NCBI RefSeq assembly: GCF_032362555.1
Contig: NC_083514.1
Coordinates: 1,783,001-1,847,000, forward strand
Origin: Amyelois transitella
Lineage: Eukaryota; Arthropoda; Insecta; Lepidoptera; Pyralidae
Direction: 5' to 3'
DNA: 64,000 bases
Shown: piece after piece, positions 1-11,300 of the stretch
How the letters are laid out: each line of letters opens with the position of its first letter
How positions within the stretch are numbered: position 1 is the first letter of the stretch
The notes under the pieces: model-generated
Seen by the model: the letters and a program-made list of their open reading frames with translations, nothing else
Told to the model about the DNA's origin: nothing
Databases searched by the model: none
Position numbers and translations under genes: made by a program

Positions 1-728
1 AGTAGACCAGTGTTCTTCAATCGTATTCCGGCTGTTTCTTGTCATTAGCATACACACAGCGAAAAATGTATACATTTCAGGAACTGTTACAGGATACCAA
101 TTTTTTAATCTTGAATGAAGTTTTATATCAATATGTCTAACAACATATTGCTGGTAACTATTAGTAAATTCAACAATTTTTTCTACATAAGCTTCATTGC
201 AATAATGTAAAAAAATATCCAATTCTGATGAGACCGACGAAATCATTGACGGCGAAATACCGCTAAAAAAATCATCAAACGGCTCGTTTTTAATTTCGAA
301 GGCTTCGGACGACCATTGAAAACTATATTCTCCAGCAGAAATGTTTTGACTTTCCTCAGTAGTCGGGTCCTAAAAAACACTTCTACATTAAGTAGGTATA
401 ATGAAAAAAGTAATAGTCATATATGTAGCTATTAATTTATAACCTCCTTATTCAATAAAATTATCAAACGTTTAATAAGCCTATTTTAACTAAAGTACGT
501 TTTGTCACTTTCTTTCAACGTAAAATTTTTAAATGTGAGGTAAAGACAAAACATACTTTAGCTAAAGAAGGCTTATTAAACATTTGACAAGTTTTATGAA
601 TACGAGTGTAAGTAATTACTGAAACTTACCTCAAAATCTGATAGATCTGAATCTTCATCAGAAATAGCAATAAATTGTTCGACATTCTCCACTCCTTCCA
701 GAATTGCAATAAGATCGTCATTTTCCAT
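1..728 (-). CDS. piggyBac-like transposase, N-terminal part
   Basis: Two exons are seen: 728-630 (33 codons, starting MENDDLIAILEG) and 369 to the window edge. They are joined by an intron with consensus GTAAGT donor and TTTTTTAG acceptor, phase 0. The second exon encodes the region where piggyBac transposases (DDE_Tnp_1_7 family) carry a conserved N-terminal block: an F-L-x-x-x-N pattern (FLHYCNEAYVEKIVEFTN), then WYPVTVPEMYTFFAVCMLM, then IEEHWST. The catalytic aspartates would lie beyond the window. The acidic stretch after the start is usual for this family. No break is visible in the part present. Confidence 0.8.
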
Positions 729-882
729 CGTAAAGTTAATTTTATCCACAGGAAATGCTACATACAATATGAATATAAACCAACAAATGATTCACGGGTA
801 TTTCGATATATTTTATTTATTTTTCTACCCACATCTTGCAAGCACTAGTCGATAAATTGCTTTCGCTTCTGACGTCACAAGC

Positions 883-2040
883 GGGCGCCTAAAGGTGTCC
901 GTGGCGTATAGGGGACGTTAATTGTAAAATTATCTAGAAACGTCCGTAATTTTTATCGATAAAATGAAGGTATATAATTATAATATTGAGATTTTACGAA
1001 AAAGATGAATAATTTCGTTACTTAATAATTATTTATGATGCTAAATATTTAGAGGTTTAGGAAATTAATATATTATTATTTATTATTATATATAATAATA
1101 TTAATTAATATAAAACACTCTTGTATACGAAACTTCAACAACATTAATATTTATTTATTACCGACGATTTTATTACAGAGCTATATTGAGTGGTATTGAT
1201 TGTTCTTCTTCCGTTTCTTCTCCTTCACTTTCACTTTGGATTGGTACAAATTCTATGACTTGGTCCAAATCAGGGTCCCCTCTCAACAATCTTATAAGAT
1301 TTAAAATTTGCGGATATGCATTTGAACGTTTGTTTTCCGGCAAACGCTCTAATTCAAAAGCCACCAACCTTGCAAAGTCTTCATTCCTTTTATCGGACGG
1401 TCTTCTATCGTCGAAATTAACATCGGGCAAATGACGAGTAGAATAAGAAATATTTCCTTCTTTTGTAGTTTTTCTGTACACCATAGTGTCTGTAATAGTG
1501 TATTCTGTTTGTGTCTGCTTATTATTAGAATTTTCTGTTTCTCTATACTTTCTTTTACGACTTGAGAATCCGAATAATATCGACGGCGAAGATGGCCTCT
1601 CTTCTTCCATATTTAGGCAATGACAGTACTACGACTAGTTCAGATCTCATATAACTGAGAGCAATAGAAACATGCTTCAATGAATACCCACTACAATAAC
1701 ATAAGGAACATTAAATGTAGGTACTTGTAAAAAAACTACAATTTCCCATCACTACGCGACACTTAAAGGTGTCGTTGGCGCTACTTGATAGTGTATTTTC
1801 ATTAAATTTTAGGTAATTGTAAATTAAGCTTTAAATGGGTGTTTTTATATTTTTTCTTCATTCCGCCTCGGTTAAACCAAAGTTTGACGAATAATCAAGC
1901 TACCTATCGATATTATTTCAATAAGATTAGTATTAAAGTAAAGTTTTTTTTTGTTTGAATGTGATACGAATCTCGGCTACTTAAGAAGTCGTCGGCGTCT
2001 CAAGACAGTTTCCGCTGGACGCCTAAAGGTGTCCACGGCG
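883..2040. repeat. three dispersed 24-bp subterminal motifs of the piggyBac-like element
   Basis: Near-identical motifs with core CTAAAGGTGTC and flanking GGCG lie at 883-906, 1757-1780 and 2017-2040, all in the same orientation. The last is 9 bp inside the TTAA end. Such repeats near ends are typical transposase binding sites; this role is inferred. Confidence 0.6.
1173..1610 (-). CDS. accessory protein of piggyBac-like element, BESS-like C-terminal motif
   Basis: This single-exon ORF of 145 residues lies between the TTAA-marked end and the transposase, on the same strand. The N-terminus is basic and low in complexity (SSRKRKYRETENSNNKQTQT). Residues about 78-110 (EDFARLVAFELERLP, then AYPQILNLIRLL) have the spacing of a BESS motif, the protein-interaction domain found beside MADF domains; compare the BESS region of the Harbinger accessory protein at 31041-33083. 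The C-terminus is acidic. It may help the transposase bind DNA or enter the nucleus, but that is inference. It could also be an unrelated captured gene. No known host protein was recognised. Confidence 0.5.
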   Translation of the reverse strand: MEEERPSSPSILFGFSSRKRKYRETENSNNKQTQTEYTITDTMVYRKTTKEGNISYSTRHLPDVNFDDRRPSDKRNEDFARLVAFELERLPENKRSNAYPQILNLIRLLRGDPDLDQVIEFVPIQSESEGEETEEEQSIPLNIAL

Positions 2041-2156
2041 GTCAAAGGGTTAAATGCGCACGTAACGTACCCTTTATATTACTTATCTCGGACATTTCGA
2101 ATCATGTTACAATGATCCGCGGTTACCGAGCGATTGTATTATTTATAAAAAGTATA

Positions 2157-2404
2157 ACATACATACATATAGTCACGTCTATATCCCTTGCAGGGTAGAC
2201 AGAGCTTACAGTCTTGAAAATACTGATAGACCACGTTCAGCTTTTTGGCTTGATGATAGAATTGAGATTCAAATAGTGACATGTTGCTAGCCCATCGTCT
2301 TAAAGAAGAATCCCAAGTTTATAAGCCTATCCCTTAGTCGCCTTCTACGACATCCATGGGAACGAGATGGAGTGGTCCTAGTCTTTATTTTTATTGGTGC
2401 CGGT
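2157..2404 (-). repeat. SINE family A (Metulj-like), near full length
   Basis: This is the first of many copies in the window. Read 5'-3' on its own strand, the family runs from a head with GGTTCCCGGCACC, through GACATCCATGG-type and GGCTAGCAACCTGTCAC blocks, to a tail CTCTGTCTACCCCGCAAGGG and (TATG)n. No protein is encoded. I recall this family from Lepidoptera as Metulj; the name is from memory. Confidence 0.75.
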
Positions 2405-2684
2405 ATAATGCAACGTGAAAGTTAACAATCAGCCTAGATTTAATTTAATTTCATAATTTTGTGCAAATACATATATTAAGTCTGCCTGTGTCAACGTATC
2501 GTCTTAACTTCGGTTTCAAATTTTCAAGTGACGTGTAAATATTTTACACCATACGTATTGTTAAAGTGTAAATTCATTATTTAACATCTTATTCACAAAC
2601 AATGTAAAGAATAAATAAAAATTTTGCTTGTTTGTCACTACTTTTATTTAGCAGACCCATTTCATGTATATTTCTGGCTTCCAC

Positions 2685-2857
2685 ATAACATATAATCACG
2701 TCTTTATCCCTTGCGGGGCAGACAGAGCCACGGCCAGCTACTTGGCTTAATAATATATTAGATTCAAATAGTGGCAGGTTGCTAGCCAATAGGTCTCAAA
2801 TAATCCCAAGCATATAGATAAGCCTATCACTAAGTCGCCTTTTACAACATCCATGGC
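2685..2857 (-). repeat. SINE family A, copy lacking the head
   Basis: The tail block TATCCCTTGCGGGGCAGACA and the GTTGCTAGCC block are recognisable. The middle has diverged and the copy ends at the CATCCATGG block. Confidence 0.7.
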
Positions 2858-3065
2858 TTTCACAAACGAGTCAATTACTTTTAGTTATAATTTATTCCTC
2901 AATTCGACGAAAAATCATTTCGACGATTGAACGAGAAAAAATAGTCTATTTCAATCTAATCGATTCGAAATAGAACAGTCTGCTCGAAGAGAGAGAAATA
3001 AGCAGAACCTGTGTACTATTGTTTCTTGTGTTTATGATTCCTATATGTTTTCTTAGTACTAACTT

Positions 3066-3197
3066 TTTCTGATTGGCCTGGGTCTTGGATGTTTATCTAT
3101 ATAAGTATTTATTATAAAATATGGTATCGTTGAGTTAGTATCTCGTAACACAAGTGAGGATATTATTTAACTATTAAAAAAAAAAAAAAAAAAAAAA
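3066..3197 (+). repeat. tRNA-derived SINE (HaSE-like), 5'-truncated, poly-A tail
   Basis: The body shares a long identical stretch with the fuller copy at 8930-9140, starting TTTTCTGATTGGCCTGGG and continuing TCTATATAAGTATTTATT. It ends in an A-run at 3175-3197. The tRNA-like head is missing. Confidence 0.65.
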
Positions 3198-3199
3198 CC

Positions 3200-3555
3200 A
3201 TTTCCTATATTAGTCATATGGGGCACAGCATCAACTCTATACACAATAAAGTAACTGTAAACTTAGTTTTAAGTAATTTATTTGACGTCAACCGGTGTTG
3301 TGAGGTATCCTAAAATAATGAACTAAAAATTTTGAATTTGAATCTATTTCCAAGTAAAATACTAAATCTTAGCGATGCCGTTTATTTAAATCACAAAATT
3401 ATAATATGCATTCACAAAATAAAAAAAAAATCACATTGAATCACACGATTTTTGTTAATAAAACATATTTTTTATAATATTTACAACTTATGTACACGTT
3501 CAAATCAAAAATATATATATTCAAAACAATATCACGTTACATTAACATAAGAATC
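3200..3555. other. no gene recognised
   Basis: AT-rich sequence without a convincing ORF or repeat family. Confidence 0.5.
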
Positions 3556-3699
3556 CGCAATAATGTTATAAATGTGAAAGTGTGTTTGTTTGTCTGTTTT
3601 TCAAGCCAAAACTACCGAAGCTATGTCCGTGAAATAAATGTACAGTACTGAAGACATACGGTATTTACCACGCGGGCAAAGCCGCAGGCGAAATCTAGT
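3556..3699 (+). mobile_element. short non-autonomous Helitron (lepidopteran type)
   Basis: It starts in a region like TAATGTTATAAATGTGAAAG and ends with a GC hairpin (GCGGGCAAAGCCGCAGGC) followed by CTAGT at 3695-3699. This is the hallmark 3' end of the small lepidopteran Helitrons. It encodes nothing. Confidence 0.65.
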
Positions 3700-5018
3700 A
3701 TTTTAAATAAATTATCAATCTTTGAACGCGTATTGGCAAACATTCGCTCGAAAAATATTTTATTGACACAGAACTTAAATATGAGACTTGTGGCGATATT
3801 TACATAACGTTATTATGTTTGTATAAACCAGGACCTTAGATTAATTATTATCAGTATAATATTTAAATTATTTATTATATAAATTATACTGTATACAGTA
3901 TAATTTTAGAATCATTAACATCACCTTAAATCAAATCCTACCCAAAATACCATAAACATAGATCTAACTAGACCCTGCAACTGATGCCTTCTAATTGTCG
4001 ACGTGTCAAATAGCGTAGCAAAATGGCTTATTGGTCTCTTTTCCAAAATGTTAAATTTTAGCCGGTCAAAATACTCAGGAAACCAAAACTTGTTTGCTTA
4101 TAATTTCAGTTTGGAATCTCGAGATTGAGGTGTCCAATTTTCTGTGGTATTTTTATACTTTGAATCAAATTACAAAACAAAATAAAGGTACGTTACGTGT
4201 GCCTTTAAAACCTGTATTTTTTATAAATAGTATAATGCATCGCGAAAGTTTAAAATCAGTAACTAAACAAAATTTTTCCTTGTGACTTTCCAATAAGCAG
4301 ACCTTGGTACGGTTTGTTTTTATTGTTATGAGTCAAATAGCAGTATCTAGCTTGATCTATGTCTGTGCAAAAAACACAGCCACACCATCAATTGACCAGA
4401 AATTATGCTTGAGTCATCCCAAAATTCTATCATAAAAGCTACAATAAATTACTACATAATATGTACATTTTAGATAACAATACCTACATAATGTACTAAA
4501 ACCATTCGTAATGTTTAAAATCACAGTAACTATATTACTCAAATTAAATTACAAAACTAATATTTGTGAAGGAATATGATTAACTTTTTTACAAAATTCT
4601 CACTGTAAAAGAAAATAAAAATGACATACAAATAATACTGGTCGACTCCCAATGCGATTATTTTCAAAGTTATGTAACTTTATGAATTGTTATTAATTAC
4701 TTGTTCGAACTTAAACAAGTCATTATATACTTTCACCTTTCAGATCAATAATATTCGATTTTATTATACTCGTAATCATTTTGCAAGGCTCTACGGTATT
4801 TTTCTTCAGCATGACTATCTTCTTTCATTCTAATTTCAAACTGCACGCTTTGGCTTCATCATCACCAAATTTACAAAAATGGATGATAATTAATATCAAA
4901 CAATGTACCTTAAACACAAATATCTTAGGTGTCTTAATAAAAATAAATAATTATCACTTCCAATTTACTAAATCTCAGATAATCAAACCTAATAAATTTA
5001 TACCATCTTTGAAATTTC
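3700..5018. other. intergenic, nothing recognised
   Basis: AT-rich. Only short ORFs without family resemblance are present, and no clear repeat was identified. Confidence 0.5.
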
Positions 5019-5087
5019 ACATTACGTCTATATCCCTTACGGGGTAGACAGAGCCAACAGTCTCGAAAAGACTGGAAGGCCAAGTTA
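5019..5087 (-). repeat. SINE family A, tail fragment
   Basis: Only the tail block ACGTCTATATCCC through AGACTGGAAGGCCA is present. Confidence 0.65.
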
Positions 5088-5177
5088 GTATTTTGTCGAG
5101 ATTTGTACAACGTTTAAAAACTCTTTTTTATATTAAACATATGTATTTATGCCATAAAAATCTTTAACTACTACTAA

Positions 5178-5352
5178 GGAACTAAGGGATATGCTTATAA
5201 ACTTGGGATTCTTCTTTTAGGCGACAGGCTAGCAACCTGTCACTATTTGAATCTCAATTCTATCATTAAACCAAACAACAACGTGGCCTATCAGTCTTTT
5301 TAAGACTTTTAACTCCGTCTACCCCGCAAGTGATATAGACGTGACAATATGT
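5178..5352 (+). repeat. SINE family A, 5'-truncated
   Basis: It begins in the middle of the unit (ACTAAGGGATATGCTTATAA) and runs to the tail GATATAGACGTGACAATATG. It lies just 3' of the CASD1 stop codon and in opposite orientation to CASD1. Confidence 0.7.
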
Positions 5353-5366
5353 ACTTATATAAATCT

Positions 5367-8300
5367 TTAAAACATACCATCGTGTATCCCAATAGGTACT
5401 AGAACCGCAAGAAAAATTGCGAAATTCCTCAACACTAAACGCCAATCGTCCGGCACAGCGTACGGTAATATAACACCTGTCAATTTATGAATCTCATGCG
5501 CAGCGCATATGAATATATACGATGTCAATATCAAATTCAGTATCGGAGCGCTGGGTATCAACACGAGAACGCCGTGGGTGTCCGCAGCCAACCATATATG
5601 AGACTGGCTCGCGAACAATTCCAATGTTATAGTACCAAACCACGAGAACATTGTAGAGTGTCTCATTCTCAAAGCGCCTGATACGTTTCTGAGTATGATA
5701 TAACTGACGATAGGCAGAAACGCGACGTAGCTGTGTATTTCGTTGCAATCGAATATGTTCTTGCATAGAAACGTGAAGGTTACGTAGCTGCCTATCCCTA
5801 TGAAGGCGAGCAGGGTGGCGCTGAGGGATACTCCTGGCGTGAACAAATTGCTGTGGTTATTGTCGTCGAGGAAATTGTACCGCTGGGCGAGGAGGTAGGC
5901 GGCGGCGAATATTATGCCGTATGTCATGGAGTATCTGTAAGGAAACAAATTTTATTATATTTATTTAAGTATTTTAGAAGATGAATTTAAGTATTATAGA
6001 AATGCCGTGTGGTTCCCGGCACCAATACAAAAAAGAATAGGACCACTCCATTTCTTTCCCATGGATGTCGTAAAAGGGATAGGCTTACATACTTGTGATT
6101 CTTTTTTTAGGCGATGGGCTAGCAACCTGTCACTATTTGGATCTCAATTCCATCATTAAGCCGAGCAGCTGAATGTGGTCATTCAGTCTTTTCGGGACTA
6201 TTGGCTCTGTCTACCCCGTAAGGGATATAGACGTGACTATATGTATGTATGTATTTTAGAAGAAGACTTCACTCATAATACTCGACAAATTTATAAAGAC
6301 CAATCCATTAAAATGTAACATTAATGCTAGAAAGAGATGCGTGATCACCTGTCCCGCTTCCACTGCAGCCACCACTAGAGTTGAAGATATTTTAGAAGAA
6401 AACTTCGATCCTAATACTCGACGATTTTATAAAGACAAATCCATTAAAATGTTACATTAATGCTAGAAAGAGAGGCATAATCACCTGTCCTGCTTCTACT
6501 GCAGTCACCATTAAGCTAAAGATATTTTAGAACAAGGCTTCGCTGATAATACTCGACGATTTTACAAACACAAATCAATTAAAATGTTACATCAATGCTA
6601 GAAAGAGATGCGTGATCACCTGTCCTGCTTCCACTGCAGCCACCACTGGTGTATGTCGTCGTCGGAGTTCACGAACAGCGCCTTCCACGGCCTCGTCACG
6701 AAGATCTTCTGGAAGAACACCTCGCTCATATACAGCACGGTGACTATTGTGAACAGACCGATCACTTTCAGAGCTATGTATAAGTATTGATAAGGTTTAG
6801 ATTCGAGTGTGTGCGTTGATGATTGGGTGATGTGTGGCGGTAGGGCGAAGATAACGAACATCTGAAATTAAAAAAAAATTGGCTGTATGAGTAACAATCT
6901 CTAAGTACAGCACTGTATGAGTAACAATCTCTAAGTAAAATAACCAATTTTTTTTTTTAAGGAGTGGTTCTATTCTAAAGTGCGGAAACCAGACGGCACT
7001 CACTTTCAACACTATGGTCATTTATAGACCTAAAAGTAATCTTACGTTATGATTTTTTTTTAATCTCCCACTCTATCTTACTCCAAAAAGTATAGTCTAT
7101 GCCAAACCAGGTCATTTCTTTAAAATAGATAAAAAAAATTAAAAAATAAAAAAAAAACTCACCAGCGTATACCAAAAGGATACCAGCGGTATAAAACTGT
7201 AGAACTGGTACGGCCTATTCATAGTTAGGCACAACACTACCGTCAGAAAATTCAAACGGAATATCACTCGGAAATATCGTACTAGCCCTGTATCGCCCGT
7301 CTTCCAAGTATAGTAGAAATGGCCGTATCCAGTGAGGAACAGGTACGCCGATACTAGTGCGCGTACTAGCATGTATATGGGTAGTATTTTACTAGCTCCG
7401 GTAACTTGGTATACTAGTATCACGAGTTGCATCCAGCCTTTCCATTCATCCGTCTGTTGACGATGGAGGACCCTGAAAGTTAATTTTGAGTTTAATATAC
7501 AGGATGACTTTAAATTCACCTGCCTAAATTAAACTGTTAAGTGTACTCATCTAAAGGATATTTAAAAACGTTAAAAGAAAAATATCGGTTCATATTTCAG
7601 AAAGTACGAAAAAAAATAAAAGTATTAAAAATTTAATTTATTTTTGTATTATTGGTCTTTAATAAAGCGTGTGACTTAGTTTTTGAGGGTTTTTTAAATG
7701 TGAAAATGATGACGTTTAATTTAAATAAAAATAGGCTCAAACGGCTCAGAAGCATGGGTATAGTCTATGTTTAAAAGGATGCAGTTGTTTTAAATGTCAC
7801 CCTGTATATCAATTTATAATTTTCAAAAAATTACCTTTATTTAATAATTTGGTGAAAATTTTGAAAAATTATAAAACAAAATCATAATCCGCCATTTTGT
7901 TACGGCAGTCATCTTGGATTAATAATATGTACTATACTAAATGCATACCTAAATGCTATGATAATTTCATATACTTAAATTTACTCATCAGATCACCAGC
8001 AAAAGAGGTCAAATTCACTAAATTTGACCCACACAAATAAAAAGAGCAAGCTTAATAATGAAAACAATTTAACACTTACTTGCTAGACTTGGAATCGTCC
8101 GTAAAAAACAGCCCCAGCGCTATCACATATCCGACTGGCAGCCAGAAACTCCACTCGGAATAATACTTATTCTCCTTCATAAAGAAATTAGTTCTATCGC
8201 ACAGATAAAAATACGTCATAATCATTCCCAGTTTCGCCAGGGCCGACACAGGCGAGGTTGGGACCGGGTTCGCGGGAATATTCCCGCTTCCCGAGACCAG

Positions 8301-11300
8301 AGTGTAGCCCATAGAACGAGTTTGGAGGCTCCGTGACCAATGCCAAGCGTATTTCAGTGCGGCAAGCACTGCGCTAGAACAAAATATGGACTTTTAAGAA
8401 TTGGTGTATCGTACATACATACATACATAAAATCACGCCTCTTTCCCGGAGGGGTAGGCAGAGACTACCTCTTTCCACTTGCCACGATCACTGCATACTT
8501 CCTTCGCTTCATCCACATTTATAACTCTCTTCATACAAGCTCGGCGGTTTCGGGTACTTTTGACCTGACCCTTTACCAGGACATCCTTAATTTGATCAAG
8601 ATACGTTCGTCTAGGTCTTCCCACTCCGACCTTTCCCTCCACACTCTCCTTGTATATCTGCTTAGTCAATCTGCTTTCATTCATCCTCTCCACATGACCG
8701 AACCATCTTAACATACCCTTTTCTATTCCTGTAACTACATCGTCTTGGTGTATCGTAATTACTTATAACTCTTTGATAAACAGAAAGTTAAAGAAATAGA
8801 TTAATTTATTGTGTAGCGGGAGTGATGATTCGGCTCGACCACCACCAAAGGGAAGATCTTCCGCCAGTCTAGGTGTTATGCCTGGGGAGCCGCGCGACAG
8901 ACGATGTTGTGTGTATACATACATATATTTGACGGCCTCTGTGGCGCAGCGGTAGTACGCTTGTCTGTGACACCAGAGTCAGCCGGGCATGATGAGAAAA
9001 TAACTTTTTCTGATTGGCCTGGGTCTTGGATGTTTATCTATATAAGTATTTATTATAAAACATAGTATCGTTGAGTGTGAATCTCGTAACAAAAGTCTCG
9101 AACTTACTTCGAGGCTAACTCAATCAGTGTAATTTGTCCCGTATACCTACATATATTTATTTATCAAAAGTACCCGAAACCGCCGAGCTTGCATGAAGAG
9201 TTATGAATGTCGATGAAGCGAAGGAAATATGCAGAGATCGTGGCAAGTGGAAAGAGGTAGTCTCTGCCTACCCCTCCGGGAAAGAGGCGTGGTTTTATGT
9301 ATGTATGTATGTATATTTATTTATTTTGTTTAAATGCTCCAATCCGTGAAATCTTTGCTTGCGCGATTTAGATGTGTGGTATATGTACTAATAAGTGTTA
9401 TGTGTACTACACATACAAATATAGGCTTATCTCAAAAAGAAAAGCACGAACAACACTATACACTGGGACTATACAGAATCTGAGCAGAGTGTCTGAGCGC
9501 GCTCAAACTGAGCCCGTCATCAAATGTCTAACTCTACTAATCCCTGTAAATATACACACTAACATCGTTCCCCTTCACATTCCTATACACAAAATGGCGC
9601 GAAATTCCAAACACTTGAGCATGATAAAACTCACCATAGAACAAAAAGCGCGAACGTCACAATCTGCAGCTGAGTATACGGCTCGGGCTGAGCGCAACAA
9701 GAGCCGTCGTTAAAATTCATATGATCGTTGCAGAACATATTGAGCAGAATCTGAGCGGAGTGCCTGAGCGCCGTGTCGCTCAAACTGAGCCCGTCGGCAG
9801 ATGTCGCACCGCTCGATACGAGGCGAGGGGAACTCCAGATTTTCGCGGAGCTGTGGGTCAGAATCTGAAAATGAATACAAATTCACACGTCTATATCCAT
9901 TGCGGGGTAGACAGAGCCAACAGTCTTAAAAAGACTAATAGGCCGCGTTCAGCTGTGTGGCATAATAATTGAATTGAGATTCAAATAGTGAAAGGTTGCT
10001 GGCCCATCGCCCATAAAAAAAAAGAATCCCACGTTTATAAGCCTAACCCTTAGTCACCTTTTACGACATCCATGGGAAACAGACGGAGCGGTCCTATTCT
10101 TTTTCGTATTGGTGCAGGGAACCACACGGCACTAATAACTTATTCATGTAACAAGTTATTCAACTTTATTCACCTCAACGGCCGCTCTGTTATAATTATC
10201 TATGTCCGCATTGTTTATCCTCGCAAAGTCATTCTTCAACTTGTTAGTTTCCACAGATTCAATCAACTTCCATAGGACATGCGTGTTCCTTGCCGCAAGG
10301 GAATCTATGGCTTGCACCAAGTGCGTAAGGTTCCTTTTGTATTCTTCCAGAACTAGGTCGGTGGTGTTACGAGTTTTCAATAGTTGGAGACCTGTTGTGG
10401 CTACTATTACTGATGGCGGTTTGTCGGAGCGTTGCCTGTGAAAATAAAAAAAAAACGTTTAAAGCAATTTCTTTATTTATTTATTTATTCTTTATTGTAA
10501 CAAACTATTCAAATCTTAATTCTATCTTAAAGCCAAAATAGCTGAACGTGGCCTTCAAGTCTTCCCAAGACTGTTGGCTCTGTCTACCCCGCAAGGGATA
10601 TAGACGTGATTATATGTATGTAGGTATGTCTTTATTGTAACAATTACAATTTGTGAAGTACAATAGACGGACTTAATAATGCTAATGCTAATGGATTTAT
10701 TTAACAGTCTACTATTCACAATACAAACATACATCACGTCTTTATCCCTTGCGGGGCAGACAGAGCGGAAGGGATAGGACAGAAAGTTAAACATACATAC
10801 ATACATACATAAAATCACGCCTCTTTCCCGGAGGGGTAGGCAGAGACTACCTCTTTCCACTTGCCACGATCTCTGCATACTTCCTTCGCTTCATCCACAT
10901 TCATAACTCTCTTCATGCAAGCTCGGCGGTTTCGGGCACTTTTGACCTGACCCTTTACCAGGACGTCCATAACAGAAAGTTAAAATTTTCAAGAAATATC
11001 CAAAAGTTACTCACCACTTCCTGAACTGCTCCACCATGGTCCTCGACACGTCGTTACTCCATATGAAGGTGACAGACAGCCTCAACTTCGTGTCCAGGTA
11101 GGTATAATTAGGAGATCTGTGGTCCATTGTGGAGTAGGAGGAATCCAGGTCTAGCCGGGTCTTCAGGACTCCTAAAGATTGAGAGGATTCCAAGTGTTGA
11201 AGCCAAAAGTGAAAATTAATAAGCTTTTCGAGATTATAATTTGCGAGATTAGTGCATACTTATATAGGTACATACGCTTACATACATATAATCACGTCTA

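Larger units (their letters stand above)
1..2053 (-). mobile_element. piggyBac-like DNA transposon, 5' part (runs off window)
   Basis: The element reads on the minus strand and is cut by the left window edge. Its outer end is marked by a TTAA at 2050-2053, the piggyBac target site, followed inward by CCCTTTGACCGCC. It contains the start of a two-exon piggyBac transposase (728 to below 1), a separate 145-residue ORF (1610-1173) and three copies of a 24-bp subterminal motif. The other end lies outside the window, so intactness cannot be judged. A second TTAA at 918-921 next to one motif copy leaves open that the transposase part and the accessory ORF are two adjacent or nested units. Confidence 0.75.

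Noticed and set aside
8932-8977. Possible tRNA gene (GCCTCTGTGGCGCAGCGGTA...)
   Set aside because: It continues into a repeated non-tRNA body shared with 3066-3197 and lacks a complete cloverleaf; it is the head of a SINE.
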